From contig NZ_JAMXQV010000004.1 of NCBI RefSeq assembly GCF_024703995.1, positions 1 to 64,000 of the forward strand: DNA of 64,000 bases. Direction: 5' to 3'. Positions 8,933-17,020 of the stretch are shown one piece after another. Source of the stretch: Amycolatopsis iheyensis. GTDB lineage: Bacteria > Actinomycetota > Actinomycetes > Mycobacteriales > Pseudonocardiaceae. Position 1 is the first letter of the stretch; every line of letters starts with the position of its first letter. The notes under the pieces are model-generated. The model was given only the letters and a program-made list of their open reading frames with translations. It did no database searches and was not told where the DNA came from. A program made the translations under genes and the position numbers.

Positions 8933-9535
8933 GTGAGCGTGCCGAGACAGGTGGACCACGACCAGCGTCGCGTCCAGATCGCCGAAGCGCTGCAGCGGCT
9001 GACGACGCGGGCCGGACTGGAAGGCGTCAGCCTGCGGCACGTCGCCGCCGAGGCGGGGATGTCGATGGGGTCGGTGCAGCACTACTTCAAGACGAAGGAC
9101 GAGATGCTGCTGTTCGCCTTGGAGCACCGGCACAAGCTGCGCTCCGAGCGGATCAGGGCGAAGGTCCTCGCTTCCGGGCCGCCGACGCCGCGGTCGATCC
9201 TGCGCGCGTGCCTGGTCGAGATCCTGCCGCGCGACCCCGAGAGCGAGGGCGACTACCTGATCGGCGTCGCGTACTTCATCCGCGCGGTCGCGGACCCGGC
9301 GATGGCGAAGGTGTTCGGCGAGGGCATGCCGGAACTGCTGGCGTTCTTCGCCGACCAGGTCCGCCAGGCCCAGTCGGCGGGCGACGTCCCGGCGTGGGCG
9401 GACCCGGCGGCGGAGGCCTCGGTGCTGTGGGCGATCGCGGACTCCCAGGGCTCGGAGATCCTGATGGGCCACCGGACCCCGGCCGAGGCGGTGTCCACTG
9501 TGGACTACTACCTCGACCGGCTGTTCAGCGCGTGA
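8933..9535 (+). CDS. TetR/AcrR family regulator
   Basis: About 200 residues with an N-terminal TetR helix-turn-helix: LRHVAAEAGMSMGSVQHYFK (residues ~31-50), followed by TKDEMLLFALEHR. The rest is the all-helical ligand-binding/dimer domain. I chose GTG at 8933-8935 because GGGAACG precedes it; an ATG at 8912 has no ribosome binding site and would crowd the operator. Divergent from the PH-domain pair with a strong palindrome between them. Confidence 0.88.
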   Translation: MSVPRQVDHDQRRVQIAEALQRLTTRAGLEGVSLRHVAAEAGMSMGSVQHYFKTKDEMLLFALEHRHKLRSERIRAKVLASGPPTPRSILRACLVEILPRDPESEGDYLIGVAYFIRAVADPAMAKVFGEGMPELLAFFADQVRQAQSAGDVPAWADPAAEASVLWAIADSQGSEILMGHRTPAEAVSTVDYYLDRLFSA

Positions 9536-9576
9536 GGGGCTTTCCCCGCTTCCCCGCTCGCGCCGGGGAAAGCCCC
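9536..9576. terminator. Bidirectional hairpin terminator
   Basis: Perfect 12-bp arms GGGGCTTTCCCC (9536-9547) and GGGGAAAGCCCC (9565-9576), starting immediately after the TetR stop codon and lying between convergent genes (9535 and 9680). There is no long T-tract. Confidence 0.75.
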
Positions 9577-9679
9577 TCCACCGGGCGGCGGTGACGCCCC
9601 CTCGTCGCCACCGCCACCCGGACTCGGCCGGTCGGCCCGCACCGGACCGGACGACACGGCGGCCGCGCGTGTACGAAAC

Positions 9680-10327
9680 TCAGCCGCCCCCGCCGCCGGA
9701 GCTGGCCGCGATCGAGGCCGCGCGGGCCGCGTTCAGCTCCCGGATCACCTTGCGCAGCGCCGGGACCGCCGCGCCCGCGCGCTCCTCCAGCTCCTCGATC
9801 CGCGCCTTGTGCTGCCGCCGCTCGCCGCGCGGGAGCACCGTCTTCAGCTCCACCGCCGCGGCCAGCGACGTCAGGGCCGCCACCTCCGGGGTCACCTGGC
9901 CCTCACCCCGCAAGGCCGTCAGCAGCTCGTCGCGCAGGTTCGCCACCGCCGCGCGGTCCTCGACGCGGGGGTGGCGGCGCGGGAACAGCCCCAGCACCTT
10001 CGACGTCCGCAGCGAGATCGTGCCCGCCGCGTCGAGCTGGGCCTCCAGGGACTGCAACGTCCCGCGGGCGCCGCGGCGGACCCAGGCGCGCCACTTGCGG
10101 TGCGGGTCCGCCGTCACCTCCGCCAGGATGTCGTCGAGCACCAGGTGGCCGGTGCCACCGGCGCCGGTGACCGTCGGGCGGCCGTCGTCGTCGGTGAGCA
10201 GGCCACGCAGCACCAGGTCGGTCAGCGCGGCCGCGCGCACCAGCAGCGCCACGCGCTCCCGGTCCGGCAGCCGGTCGCGCCGGGTGTCGCACGCCAGCAG
10301 GTAGGCCCGGGCGGGCAGGGACAGCAT
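9680..10327 (-). CDS. GPP34/GOLPH3-like family protein
   Basis: About 215 residues with the GPP34 (Golgi phosphoprotein 3, Vps74) pattern: LPARAYLLACDTRRDRLPD at the start, LVRAAALTDLVLRGLLTD, then LRDELLTALRGEGQVTPEVAAL and EERAGAAVPALRKVIRELNAA near the end. Actinomycetes carry many such genes with unknown function; the eukaryotic protein binds PI4P and retains glycosyltransferases in the Golgi. The ATG at 10325-10327 has GAAGGAG six bases upstream. It follows a GT39-like glycosyltransferase gene by 11 bp, which makes a functional partnership worth testing. Confidence 0.8.
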   Translation of the reverse strand: MLSLPARAYLLACDTRRDRLPDRERVALLVRAAALTDLVLRGLLTDDDGRPTVTGAGGTGHLVLDDILAEVTADPHRKWRAWVRRGARGTLQSLEAQLDAAGTISLRTSKVLGLFPRRHPRVEDRAAVANLRDELLTALRGEGQVTPEVAALTSLAAAVELKTVLPRGERRQHKARIEELEERAGAAVPALRKVIRELNAARAASIAASSGGGGG

Positions 10328-10338
10328 CCTCATCTCCT

Positions 10339-11781
10339 TCACTGCCGCTTCAGCGCGGGCCAGATCTCCGGCCAGGGCTTCGTGCGGCCGTCGTACTCCC
10401 ACAGCAATCCGTCGACCAGCTGCGTCTCGTGCGCGAAGTACGGCCGCAGCAGCCCCGGGTCGAACCCCGCGAACAGCACCGCGTCGGCCGACTCCGGCGG
10501 TGGGCCGAAGTACCAGTACGCCCGGTGTCCACTGTAGACGCGCTGGATGCCGTACGGCGCCCCGTAGAACTCGCCCACCGCCGCGAACGGGTAGATCTCG
10601 GCGTACACCGCGGTCCGCGCGCGAACCTGCGGCGGCAGCGACGCGTACGTCTGCCCGATCACCTTCGCCAGCTCCTGCTGCGGCAGCTCACCCTGGGCGA
10701 ACGTGCTGCCGAGCGAGAACGGCCCGAACGACGTCCGCGCCGAAGCCGGCCACACCGGCAGCGCGACGAGCGTCACCACCGCCGAGAGCACGAACGCCGG
10801 CCACGCCACGGCTTTCCACCACCGCACGAGGTTGCGCCGGGTCAGCTCGGTGGCCGCCGCCGCGAAGGGGATCGCGTAGCAGCCCATCAGGTAGTAGCTG
10901 CGCCCCTGCGTCAGCACCACCGCGAGCGCCACCAGGACCAGGCCGGCCCCGAGGTACCGGTACGGCCGCAGGTCCGGGGACCGCAGCAGCCGCCAGACGC
11001 CGTAGAGCAACGCCAGGACGCCGACACCGATCCCGGCGCCGAGCAGCCCGTCGCGCACCCACGCGCCGTAACCCGGGAACTCCGCGGCGACGACTTCACT
11101 CATGTGGGTGTAGGGCCAGCCGTGCGTGGCCTGCCAGAGCAACGTCGGCACCGTGGCGGCGACCGCGATCGCCGCGCCCAGCCACAGCTTCGGCCGCCGG
11201 AGCAGCTCGCGCGGCCCGAACACCAGCGCGGCGAGCAGCACCGCCGCCCACAGCGCCGGGATGAGGAACTTCGTCTCCAGCGACACCGCCGTCACGACGC
11301 CGGCCCAGACGAGCAGGCCGTCGCGGCGGGTGCGGGTCCAGCGGACCAGCAGCCAGCCCACGACCGTCCACAGGAACGGGTCGAGCACGTAGGTCCCGAT
11401 CCAGTGGCTGACGATGACGATGCTCGACGTCGCGTAGCACGCGGCCGCCATCGCCTGGGCGCCGCGGCCGCCACCGAGCTCACGCGCGATCAGCGCCGTG
11501 ACGACCACGCCGGCGGCCGCGGCCAGCGTCATCGGCAGCCGCAGCACGACCAGCGAGCCCGGCGCGAGCCAGTCCATCGCCGCCGCCAGCGCCGGGATGA
11601 GCGGTGGCTGGTCGAAATACCCCCAGCTCAGGTGATCTCGACCGGCCACCAGGAAGTAGAGCTCGTCGAACCCGCCGGCGTAGCGCCCGCTGGTCAGGAG
11701 CAGCGCGAGCCCGGCGAGCCCCGCGACCGCGAGCACCGGGCCCGCGGCGAACGTCGTCTGTCGCGTGTGGACAGTCACCAT
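10339..11781 (-). CDS. GT39/ArnT-like integral membrane glycosyltransferase
   Basis: A 480-residue polytopic protein. The first external loop carries the acidic pair in GGFDELYFLVAGRDHL followed by SWGYFDQPPLIP, matching the ArnT/PMT-like lipid-linked sugar transferases (glycosyltransferase family 39 / PF13231). About ten hydrophobic helices follow, then a soluble C-terminal domain (from ~residue 370). These enzymes move a sugar from polyprenyl phosphate to a protein or lipid on the outer membrane face. The ATG at 11779-11781 has GGGAGG upstream. It is the first gene of a two-gene unit with the GPP34 protein. Confidence 0.85.
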   Translation of the reverse strand: MVTVHTRQTTFAAGPVLAVAGLAGLALLLTSGRYAGGFDELYFLVAGRDHLSWGYFDQPPLIPALAAAMDWLAPGSLVVLRLPMTLAAAAGVVVTALIARELGGGRGAQAMAAACYATSSIVIVSHWIGTYVLDPFLWTVVGWLLVRWTRTRRDGLLVWAGVVTAVSLETKFLIPALWAAVLLAALVFGPRELLRRPKLWLGAAIAVAATVPTLLWQATHGWPYTHMSEVVAAEFPGYGAWVRDGLLGAGIGVGVLALLYGVWRLLRSPDLRPYRYLGAGLVLVALAVVLTQGRSYYLMGCYAIPFAAAATELTRRNLVRWWKAVAWPAFVLSAVVTLVALPVWPASARTSFGPFSLGSTFAQGELPQQELAKVIGQTYASLPPQVRARTAVYAEIYPFAAVGEFYGAPYGIQRVYSGHRAYWYFGPPPESADAVLFAGFDPGLLRPYFAHETQLVDGLLWEYDGRTKPWPEIWPALKRQ

Positions 11782-11950
11782 CGGTTTGCCTCCCTCGCCG
11801 TGGTGCGGTCCAGTCCACCGGTCCGGCGCCCCTCGCCGTAACCGGGCATGGGAGGTGATCACGACGACGAAAGTTGCGCCGCCGGGCGCGGGCCGCAACT
11901 TTGGTTGCGCATCCGGGGCGGCGGGGGTGCCCAGCGGCTACCGTGGCCGC

Positions 11951-13186
11951 GTGACCACCGCCCGGCGGCCGCTGTGGCCGAGCCGCTCCGACGCCTTCTG
12001 GCTGTTCTTCGCCGCGCTCGCGTTCGCCGGGCTCAACTCCCTCTTCTACGCGCTGGGCGACGTCACGACCGGCGGGCTCGGGCCGGCGGCCGGGCTGGTG
12101 CTGCAGGTCGTCGCCGACTTCTCGCTGGTGCTGCTGTTCCGGTTCCCGCTGCCGGTGGCCGGCTTCGTGATCGCGGGCGCGGTGGCGATGCTGGCGTCCG
12201 ACCTGCTCGCGCCCGGGCTGCTGGTGCCGGTGCACCCGCTCGCCCTGATGACGGTGCCGACCATCACCCCGGTCGTGCTGTCGCAGCTGGCCCGGGTGCT
12301 GGACCGGCGGACGGTGCTGTGGGTGGCCGGGATCCTCACCCTGATCGCCGCACGGCCGTGGGTGCCGAGCTGGAGCACCACGCCGTTCGCCGTGCTCAGC
12401 ACCACGTTGCCGGCGCTGCTTTCGCTGTACTTCGAAGCGCGCCGCCAGCTGCTGCAGTCCCTGCGCGACCGGGCGGAGCGCGCCGAGCGCGAGCAGCACC
12501 TGCTGGCCGAGCGGGCCCGCGCCGAGGAGCGGCGGCGGCTGGCGGGCGAGATGCACGACGTCGTCACGCACCGGCTCAGCCTGATGGTGCTGCACGCCGG
12601 GGCGCTCGGCGTGACGTCGGCCGACACGGCGGTGCGGACCGCGGCCGAGGACATCCGGCGTGAGGGCGCGCAGGCCCTCGACGAGCTGCGTGACCTGGTC
12701 GGCGTGCTGCGCAACGGCGCCGAAGTCGGCGCGCGGACGCTCAGCCCGGAGCAGCCGGGGGACCCGGCGCGGCTGGTCGAGGAGTCGCGGTCGGTCGGCG
12801 TGGCGACCGAGCTGGCGGTGGACGGCGACCCGGCGCGGGTGTCGCCGACCGTCGCGCGCACCGCGTACCGGCTGGTGCAGGAGGCGCTGACGAACGTGCG
12901 CAAGCACGCGCCGGGCGCGTCGGCGACGGTCTCGCTGCGCTACCACCAGGACGGTCTGGACGTGTCGGTGGCCAGCACGGCGGCGTCGGGCCCGCCGGAC
13001 CCGGCGCTGGCGGGCAGCGGCTCCGGGACCGGGCTGGCGGCGCTGCGGCAGCGCGTCGAGCTCGTCGGCGGCCGGTTCGACGCGGGGCCGGCGCCCGGCG
13101 GCGGGTTCCGGGTCGGTGCGATACTGCCCGCCTACGTACCGACGGCGGAAGGCACGCAGCGTGATCCCGGTGCTCGTGGTCGATGA
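11951..13186 (+). CDS. Two-component sensor histidine kinase (NarL/DesK type)
   Basis: About 411 residues. Four to five N-terminal transmembrane helices (residues ~14-150) precede a HisKA_3 dimerisation helix, ERRRLAGEMHDVVTHRLSLM, with phospho-accepting His202. The ATPase domain follows with YRLVQEALTNVRKHAPGA (N box) and GTGLAALRQRVELVGG (G box). GTG start at 11951. Its 3' end overlaps the LuxR-type response regulator by 26 bp, so this is a cognate pair. The signal sensed is unknown. Confidence 0.9.
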   Translation: MTTARRPLWPSRSDAFWLFFAALAFAGLNSLFYALGDVTTGGLGPAAGLVLQVVADFSLVLLFRFPLPVAGFVIAGAVAMLASDLLAPGLLVPVHPLALMTVPTITPVVLSQLARVLDRRTVLWVAGILTLIAARPWVPSWSTTPFAVLSTTLPALLSLYFEARRQLLQSLRDRAERAEREQHLLAERARAEERRRLAGEMHDVVTHRLSLMVLHAGALGVTSADTAVRTAAEDIRREGAQALDELRDLVGVLRNGAEVGARTLSPEQPGDPARLVEESRSVGVATELAVDGDPARVSPTVARTAYRLVQEALTNVRKHAPGASATVSLRYHQDGLDVSVASTAASGPPDPALAGSGSGTGLAALRQRVELVGGRFDAGPAPGGGFRVGAILPAYVPTAEGTQRDPGARGR

Positions 13187-13835
13187 CGAGCCGATGGTCT
13201 GCGCGCACCTGCGCACGATCCTGGGTTCGGCGGGCGACATCGAGGTGGTGGCCCAGGCCGGCGACGGCGCCGAGGCGGTCGAGGCGGTGCTGCGGCACCG
13301 GCCGCGCGTGGTGCTGATGGACCTGCGGATGCCGGGGGTCGACGGCCTGACGGCGATCGCCCGGATCGCGGAGCTGCCGGACCCACCGGCGGTGGTGGCC
13401 CTGACGACGTTCGACGCGGACACGTACGTGATCCGGGCGTTGCGCGCGGGCGCGGCGGGCTTCCTGGTGAAGTCGACGCCCCCGGAGGACCTGATCGGCC
13501 TGGTCCGCGTGGCGGCGGACGGGCACACGGTGCTGTCCCCGTCGGCGGCCCGGCGGCTGGTGGCGTTGTCTTCGGACGGACGCGAGCGCGGCGAGGACGC
13601 CCGTCGGCGGACCGCGGGGCTGACGGACCGGGAGCGGGATGTGCTGGCCTGCCTGGGCGAGGGACTGTCCAATGCGGACATCGCCGCGCGGCTGCACCTG
13701 GCGGAGGCGACGGTGAAGAGTTACGTGTCGCGGATGCTGGTGAAGCTGGAGTGCACCAACCGGACGCAGGCCGGGTTGCTGGCGCACGAGGCGGGGCTCA
13801 CGCCGGGCAGCGGCGCCTCGCGACCAGCCGGCTGA
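13161..13835 (+). CDS. LuxR/NarL-family response regulator
   Basis: About 224 residues: receiver domain with Asp8-Asp9 and phospho-acceptor Asp54 in VVLMDLRMPG, then a LuxR helix-turn-helix (LTDRERDVLACLGEG ... LHLAEATVKSYVSRMLVKL). The GTG start lies inside the 3' end of the kinase gene (26-bp overlap). Its own 3' end overlaps the convergent tandem-HTH gene by 38 bp. Confidence 0.92.
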   Translation: MIPVLVVDDEPMVCAHLRTILGSAGDIEVVAQAGDGAEAVEAVLRHRPRVVLMDLRMPGVDGLTAIARIAELPDPPAVVALTTFDADTYVIRALRAGAAGFLVKSTPPEDLIGLVRVAADGHTVLSPSAARRLVALSSDGRERGEDARRRTAGLTDRERDVLACLGEGLSNADIAARLHLAEATVKSYVSRMLVKLECTNRTQAGLLAHEAGLTPGSGASRPAG

Positions 13836-14151
13836 CCGTCGACTGGTGCACGCGCGCGCACGCCGCCACAGCGCGCTGCGACGCCCCGAGCCGGACCAGT
13901 TCACCGATCAGCTCGTCCCGGCGGCGGGTGCAGGCCGCCAGCCGGTCGGCGGCCCCGCGGAGGCGGCGCAAGCCGTCCTCCCGGGAACCGATCGCGGCGG
14001 CGTGCCGGCGCTTCGCGACCAGCCGGCTGACCGTCGCCTGGTCCACGTCGGCTTCGCGCGCCACTGTCCGCTGCGGCTCGCCGTACCGCGTCAAGGCGCA
14101 GATCAGCCCGTCCCGCTCGTCGGCGAGCAGCTCCGCCAGGTCCGTGGTCAC
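13798..14151 (-). CDS. Tandem helix-turn-helix protein
   Basis: About 117 residues built from two homologous halves. Each half has a helix with (E/D)LL/GEL, then a helix-turn-helix: GEPQRTVAREADVDQATVSR with LVAKRR in the first and GASQRAVAACARVHQSTVSR with LVARRR in the second. The duplication is still visible in the DNA. GTG at 14149-14151 is the best start, without a good ribosome binding site. It converges on and overlaps the response regulator by 38 bp. Probably a small DNA-binding protein; no family name recognised. Confidence 0.65.
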   Translation of the reverse strand: MTTDLAELLADERDGLICALTRYGEPQRTVAREADVDQATVSRLVAKRRHAAAIGSREDGLRRLRGAADRLAACTRRRDELIGELVRLGASQRAVAACARVHQSTVSRLVARRRCPA

Positions 14152-14188
14152 GCGCAAAGCCTGCCGCAGCGCGCTGACGATAGGGCAG

Positions 14189-14896
14189 CTACGGCCACAG
14201 CAGCGGGAAGGCGCGCCACACCGCCCAGCCGATGAGGACCGCCCACGCGGCGATCCAGACGAGCGAAGGGATCCCGGTGCGCTCGGCGAGCATCGCGGCA
14301 TCGTCCTCCTGCTCCCGGAACCCGCCCCTGAGCCGATTGACGACGAGCGCGTGCAGGCCGCCGATCTCGCTGGTCAGCAGCAGCCACGCTTCCGCGTAGG
14401 CGATGCCGTTCTTCAGCCAGCCCGGCGCCCAGCGCAACGCGCAGAACACGACCGCGCCCACCACGACGACCACGGCGAAGGTGAGCACGTCGCGGGTGAA
14501 CAGCAGGAGGAACACCATCGCGGCCAGGGTCAGGGTGAGCACCGCGGGTGTGAGGCCGCGGTTCAGGAGCGCCGCCGCCCCGAGCCCGGCCAGCGGCGGC
14601 ATCGCGTACCCCGCCGCGACGGCCAGCACCCGCGCGGACGGGGTCGGGCTCCACTGCCACGTCCCGCCGGACTCCGGGCCGGTGATCGCGACGCGGAGCA
14701 CACCGCCGCCGGTCAGGATGCTGACCAGGGCGTGGCCGCCTTCGTGGAAGAGCGTGCCGAGGAAGTTGGCCCGGTACACCACACTTCGCCGGCCGTCGGT
14801 CCGCACGAAGAACGAGTGCACCACTGCCGCGGCGGCCACGAACGCGGTGATCCCGACCAGCGCCGGCCCCGGCGCGGGCAGCGTCTCGTTGAGCAC
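14189..14896 (-). CDS. M50-like (site-2-protease type) membrane metalloprotease
   Basis: A 235-residue polytopic protein with the zinc motif HEGGH at His51-Glu52-His55 inside a hydrophobic segment (FLGTLFHEGGHALVSILTGG), then PLAGLGAAALLN and further transmembrane helices. This is the actinobacterial M50B-like group. GTG start at 14894-14896. The third metal ligand (an Asp in classical M50 enzymes) is not obvious, so activity is unproven. Neighbours do not suggest a substrate. Confidence 0.75.
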   Translation of the reverse strand: MLNETLPAPGPALVGITAFVAAAAVVHSFFVRTDGRRSVVYRANFLGTLFHEGGHALVSILTGGGVLRVAITGPESGGTWQWSPTPSARVLAVAAGYAMPPLAGLGAAALLNRGLTPAVLTLTLAAMVFLLLFTRDVLTFAVVVVVGAVVFCALRWAPGWLKNGIAYAEAWLLLTSEIGGLHALVVNRLRGGFREQEDDAAMLAERTGIPSLVWIAAWAVLIGWAVWRAFPLLWP

Positions 14897-14965
14897 GAAC
14901 CCGAGTGTCCCGCCCGAAACCGCGGCGCCGGCCGAGCGCGGGCTAACTGTCCACGAGCTGTCCAG

Positions 14966-15337
14966 TCAGGCCGAAGCGGGCGTGTGCTCCGCGTCGTAGG
15001 CGTCGCGGGCTTCCTGGACCGCCGTCATGTGCCGGCGGGCCCACTGGTCCAGCACGTCCAGCGGCTCCGACAGGTTGCGGCCCAACGAGGTCAGCTCGTA
15101 CTCGACCTTCGGCGGGATCGTCGCGTACGCCGTGCGCGTGAGGATGCCGTCGCGGACCAGGCTGCGCAAGGTCTGCGTCAGCACCTTCTGCGAGATGCCG
15201 TCGACGCGGCGCGCGATCTCCGTGAACCGCAGCGGGCCGGCCGACAGCGCGCCCACGATCAGCACCGTCCACTGGTCGCCGATGCGGTCGAGGAGCTGGC
15301 GGGTCGGGCAGTTGCGGTCGTACGGGTTCGACAGCAC
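14966..15337 (-). CDS. HxlR-family transcriptional regulator
   Basis: A 123-residue MarR-like winged-helix protein with the HxlR signature: CPTRQLLDRIGDQWTVLIVG, LRFTEIARRVDGISQKVLTQ and LRSLVRDGILTRTAY, plus an N-terminal cysteine (Cys10) as in redox/electrophile-sensing members. GTG start with GAGGAGAC upstream. No obvious divergent target; the next genes on the same strand are TetR and SRPBCC. Confidence 0.92.
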   Translation of the reverse strand: MLSNPYDRNCPTRQLLDRIGDQWTVLIVGALSAGPLRFTEIARRVDGISQKVLTQTLRSLVRDGILTRTAYATIPPKVEYELTSLGRNLSEPLDVLDQWARRHMTAVQEARDAYDAEHTPASA

Positions 15338-15375
15338 GGCGTCTCCTCACTTTCCGGAAGAGAGTAACACGCCGT

Positions 15376-16008
15376 TCAGGCAGTGGCGGCCAGCAACGTG
15401 CCGAACAGGATGCGCAGGTGCCGGCGGCCGCGGTCCCAGCGCGCCTCCAGCTCTTCCTGGTCCCGCGTCGCCCAGCTCGCGATCAGGATCCCGCGCACCA
15501 CGTCCATCGCCGTGTACACCGCGTGCAGGAACTCGTGGTGCCCCGCGTGTTCCGGCAGCAGCGCCTTGCCGAACTCGACCAGGCTGGACGTCGCGATCGG
15601 CTCGACCGCCGCCATCTGCCGGCGCAGGTCCGCGTCCGTGCGCGAGGCGACCCACAGCTCCACCGTCGCCGAGAACACCGGCCCCTGGTGCATCTCCCAC
15701 ATCAGCTGCAACGCGTCGCCGACCGGGTCGCTCGACGCGCGGAGCCGGTCGAGCTCGGCCATCGCGAACTCCGTGCGCTTGGCCGCCAGGTGCCGGACCG
15801 CCGAAGTCACGAGGTCGGCCTTCGTCGGGAAGTGGTGCACCTGCGCACCGCGCGTGACGCCGGCGCGGTCGGCCACGCGGGTGGTCGTCGTGCCCGCGTA
15901 GCCGTATTCGACGAGGCAGTCGATCGTCGCGTCGAGCAGCCGGACGCGCATCGCCGCGCTGCGTTCCTCCTGGGTGCGTCCGGTCGATCCTCGTCGTGGG
16001 GCTGACAT
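15376..16008 (-). CDS. TetR/AcrR family regulator
   Basis: A 210-residue TetR protein: TTTTRVADRAGVTRGAQVHH with FPTKADLVTSAVRHL (residues ~40-70), then a helical C-terminal domain. It starts at the ATG at 16006-16008 behind AAGGCG and follows the SRPBCC gene by only 10 bp, so the two are probably one transcript starting at the paired GTACCA palindromes. Confidence 0.88.
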   Translation of the reverse strand: MSAPRRGSTGRTQEERSAAMRVRLLDATIDCLVEYGYAGTTTTRVADRAGVTRGAQVHHFPTKADLVTSAVRHLAAKRTEFAMAELDRLRASSDPVGDALQLMWEMHQGPVFSATVELWVASRTDADLRRQMAAVEPIATSSLVEFGKALLPEHAGHHEFLHAVYTAMDVVRGILIASWATRDQEELEARWDRGRRHLRILFGTLLAATA

Positions 16009-16018
16009 GCGCCTTACT

Positions 16019-16459
16019 TTATGGGGCCACGCGCGCGTCCGTCGCGGCGACCAGCCCGGCCACCACCCGCTTGACGAACACGCCCAGGAACCACCGGTAG
16101 GCCCAGCCGGTGCCGGGGATCTTCGCGGTGAACGTCGAATGCCAGTGGATCTCCGTGCCGCCGTCGCGCGGCGAGAGGTCGACGTAGGCGACGTAGTCCC
16201 GCAGTGGCAGGCCGTGTTCGAGCGCGTAGCCGAACCGGCGGCCGGGCTCCAGGGCGACGATCTTCTCGTACGAGTGGGTGCGCCCCGTCCGGAACAGCCG
16301 GACCGCGCCCAGCCCCTCCGGCTCGCCCTCCCCCTCGCTGATCAGCTCGAACGAGCCGAGCGGCGACCAGTCCGGCCAGCTCGCGCCGTCTCTCAGCAGG
16401 GCGTACACGGCGTCGGCGGACGCGGACGTCCGGCCGCGCACCGAAATCTCTTGTACCAT
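16019..16459 (-). CDS. SRPBCC (START-like) family protein
   Basis: About 146 residues with the polyketide cyclase/dehydrase pattern: ISVRGRTSASADAVYALLRD, then WPDWSPLGSFELISEGEGEP, LFRTGRTHSYEKIVALEPGR and TEIHWHSTFTAK. Such domains bind hydrophobic ligands. The ATG at 16457-16459 lies inside the first of two tandem operators, with no Shine-Dalgarno sequence, suggesting a leaderless message. Divergent from a TetR gene whose start is also fused to the operators. Confidence 0.8.
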   Translation of the reverse strand: MVQEISVRGRTSASADAVYALLRDGASWPDWSPLGSFELISEGEGEPEGLGAVRLFRTGRTHSYEKIVALEPGRRFGYALEHGLPLRDYVAYVDLSPRDGGTEIHWHSTFTAKIPGTGWAYRWFLGVFVKRVVAGLVAATDARVAP

Positions 16460-16482
16460 TTGGTACGTGTACCATCTGGTAC
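16453..16482. promoter_or_regulatory. Two tandem GTACCA-N2-TGGTAC operators
   Basis: GTACCATTTGGTAC (16453-16466) and GTACCATCTGGTAC (16469-16482) are both perfect 6-bp-arm palindromes with centres 16 bp apart. They fill the whole gap between divergent starts at 16459 and 16483; the TetR ATG directly follows the second site. Confidence 0.85.
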
Positions 16483-17010
16483 ATGATCGACGCAAGCCCG
16501 CGGGAGAAGCTGCTCGACGCCGCGATCACGCACATCGCGCACCACGGCGGCGCCGGCAAGAGCCTGCGGGCGCTGGCCACCGACCTCGGCACCAGCCACC
16601 GCATGCTGATCTACCACTTCGGCTCGAAGGAAGGCCTGCTCACGGCGGTCGCGCGCGAGGTCGAGGCGCGGCAGCGGGCGGCGCTGGCCGACGTCGCCGA
16701 CGGCCGCGAGTTCTGGCGCCGGCTGACCGGCGAAGACCTGCGTGCCAACGAAAAGCTCTTCTTCCAGCTCTACGGCCAGGCCCTCGGCGGCACCCCGGGC
16801 ACCACCGAACTCCTGGATGGGGTGATCGACGACTGGCTCGGTCCGGTCGAGGAGCTGCTCGCCGCCTACGGCGTCCCGGCGGCGGATCGGCCCGCCGAGG
16901 CCCGGCTCGGCCTCGCCGTCGCCCGCGGGCTGCTGCTCGACCTCGTCACGACCGGCGACCTCGACGCCGTCAACGCCGCGATGGCGCAGTTCATGGCGCG
17001 CTACGAGTGA
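16483..17010 (+). CDS. TetR/AcrR family regulator, leaderless start
   Basis: A 175-residue TetR protein: SLRALATDLGTSHRMLIYHF with GSKEGLLTAVARE as the DNA-binding region (residues ~27-60), then a helical ligand domain. The ATG touches the second GTACCA palindrome, leaving no room for a ribosome binding site. It is the likely repressor of itself and of the divergent SRPBCC-TetR pair. Confidence 0.9.
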   Translation: MIDASPREKLLDAAITHIAHHGGAGKSLRALATDLGTSHRMLIYHFGSKEGLLTAVAREVEARQRAALADVADGREFWRRLTGEDLRANEKLFFQLYGQALGGTPGTTELLDGVIDDWLGPVEELLAAYGVPAADRPAEARLGLAVARGLLLDLVTTGDLDAVNAAMAQFMARYE

Positions 17011-17020
17011 TACTGACGCC

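Noticed and set aside
6893..9472. Single 859-residue minus-strand open frame
   Set aside because: Only the part from 8353 down encodes the PH-domain protein; the upstream part is antisense to the TetR gene and covers the operator.
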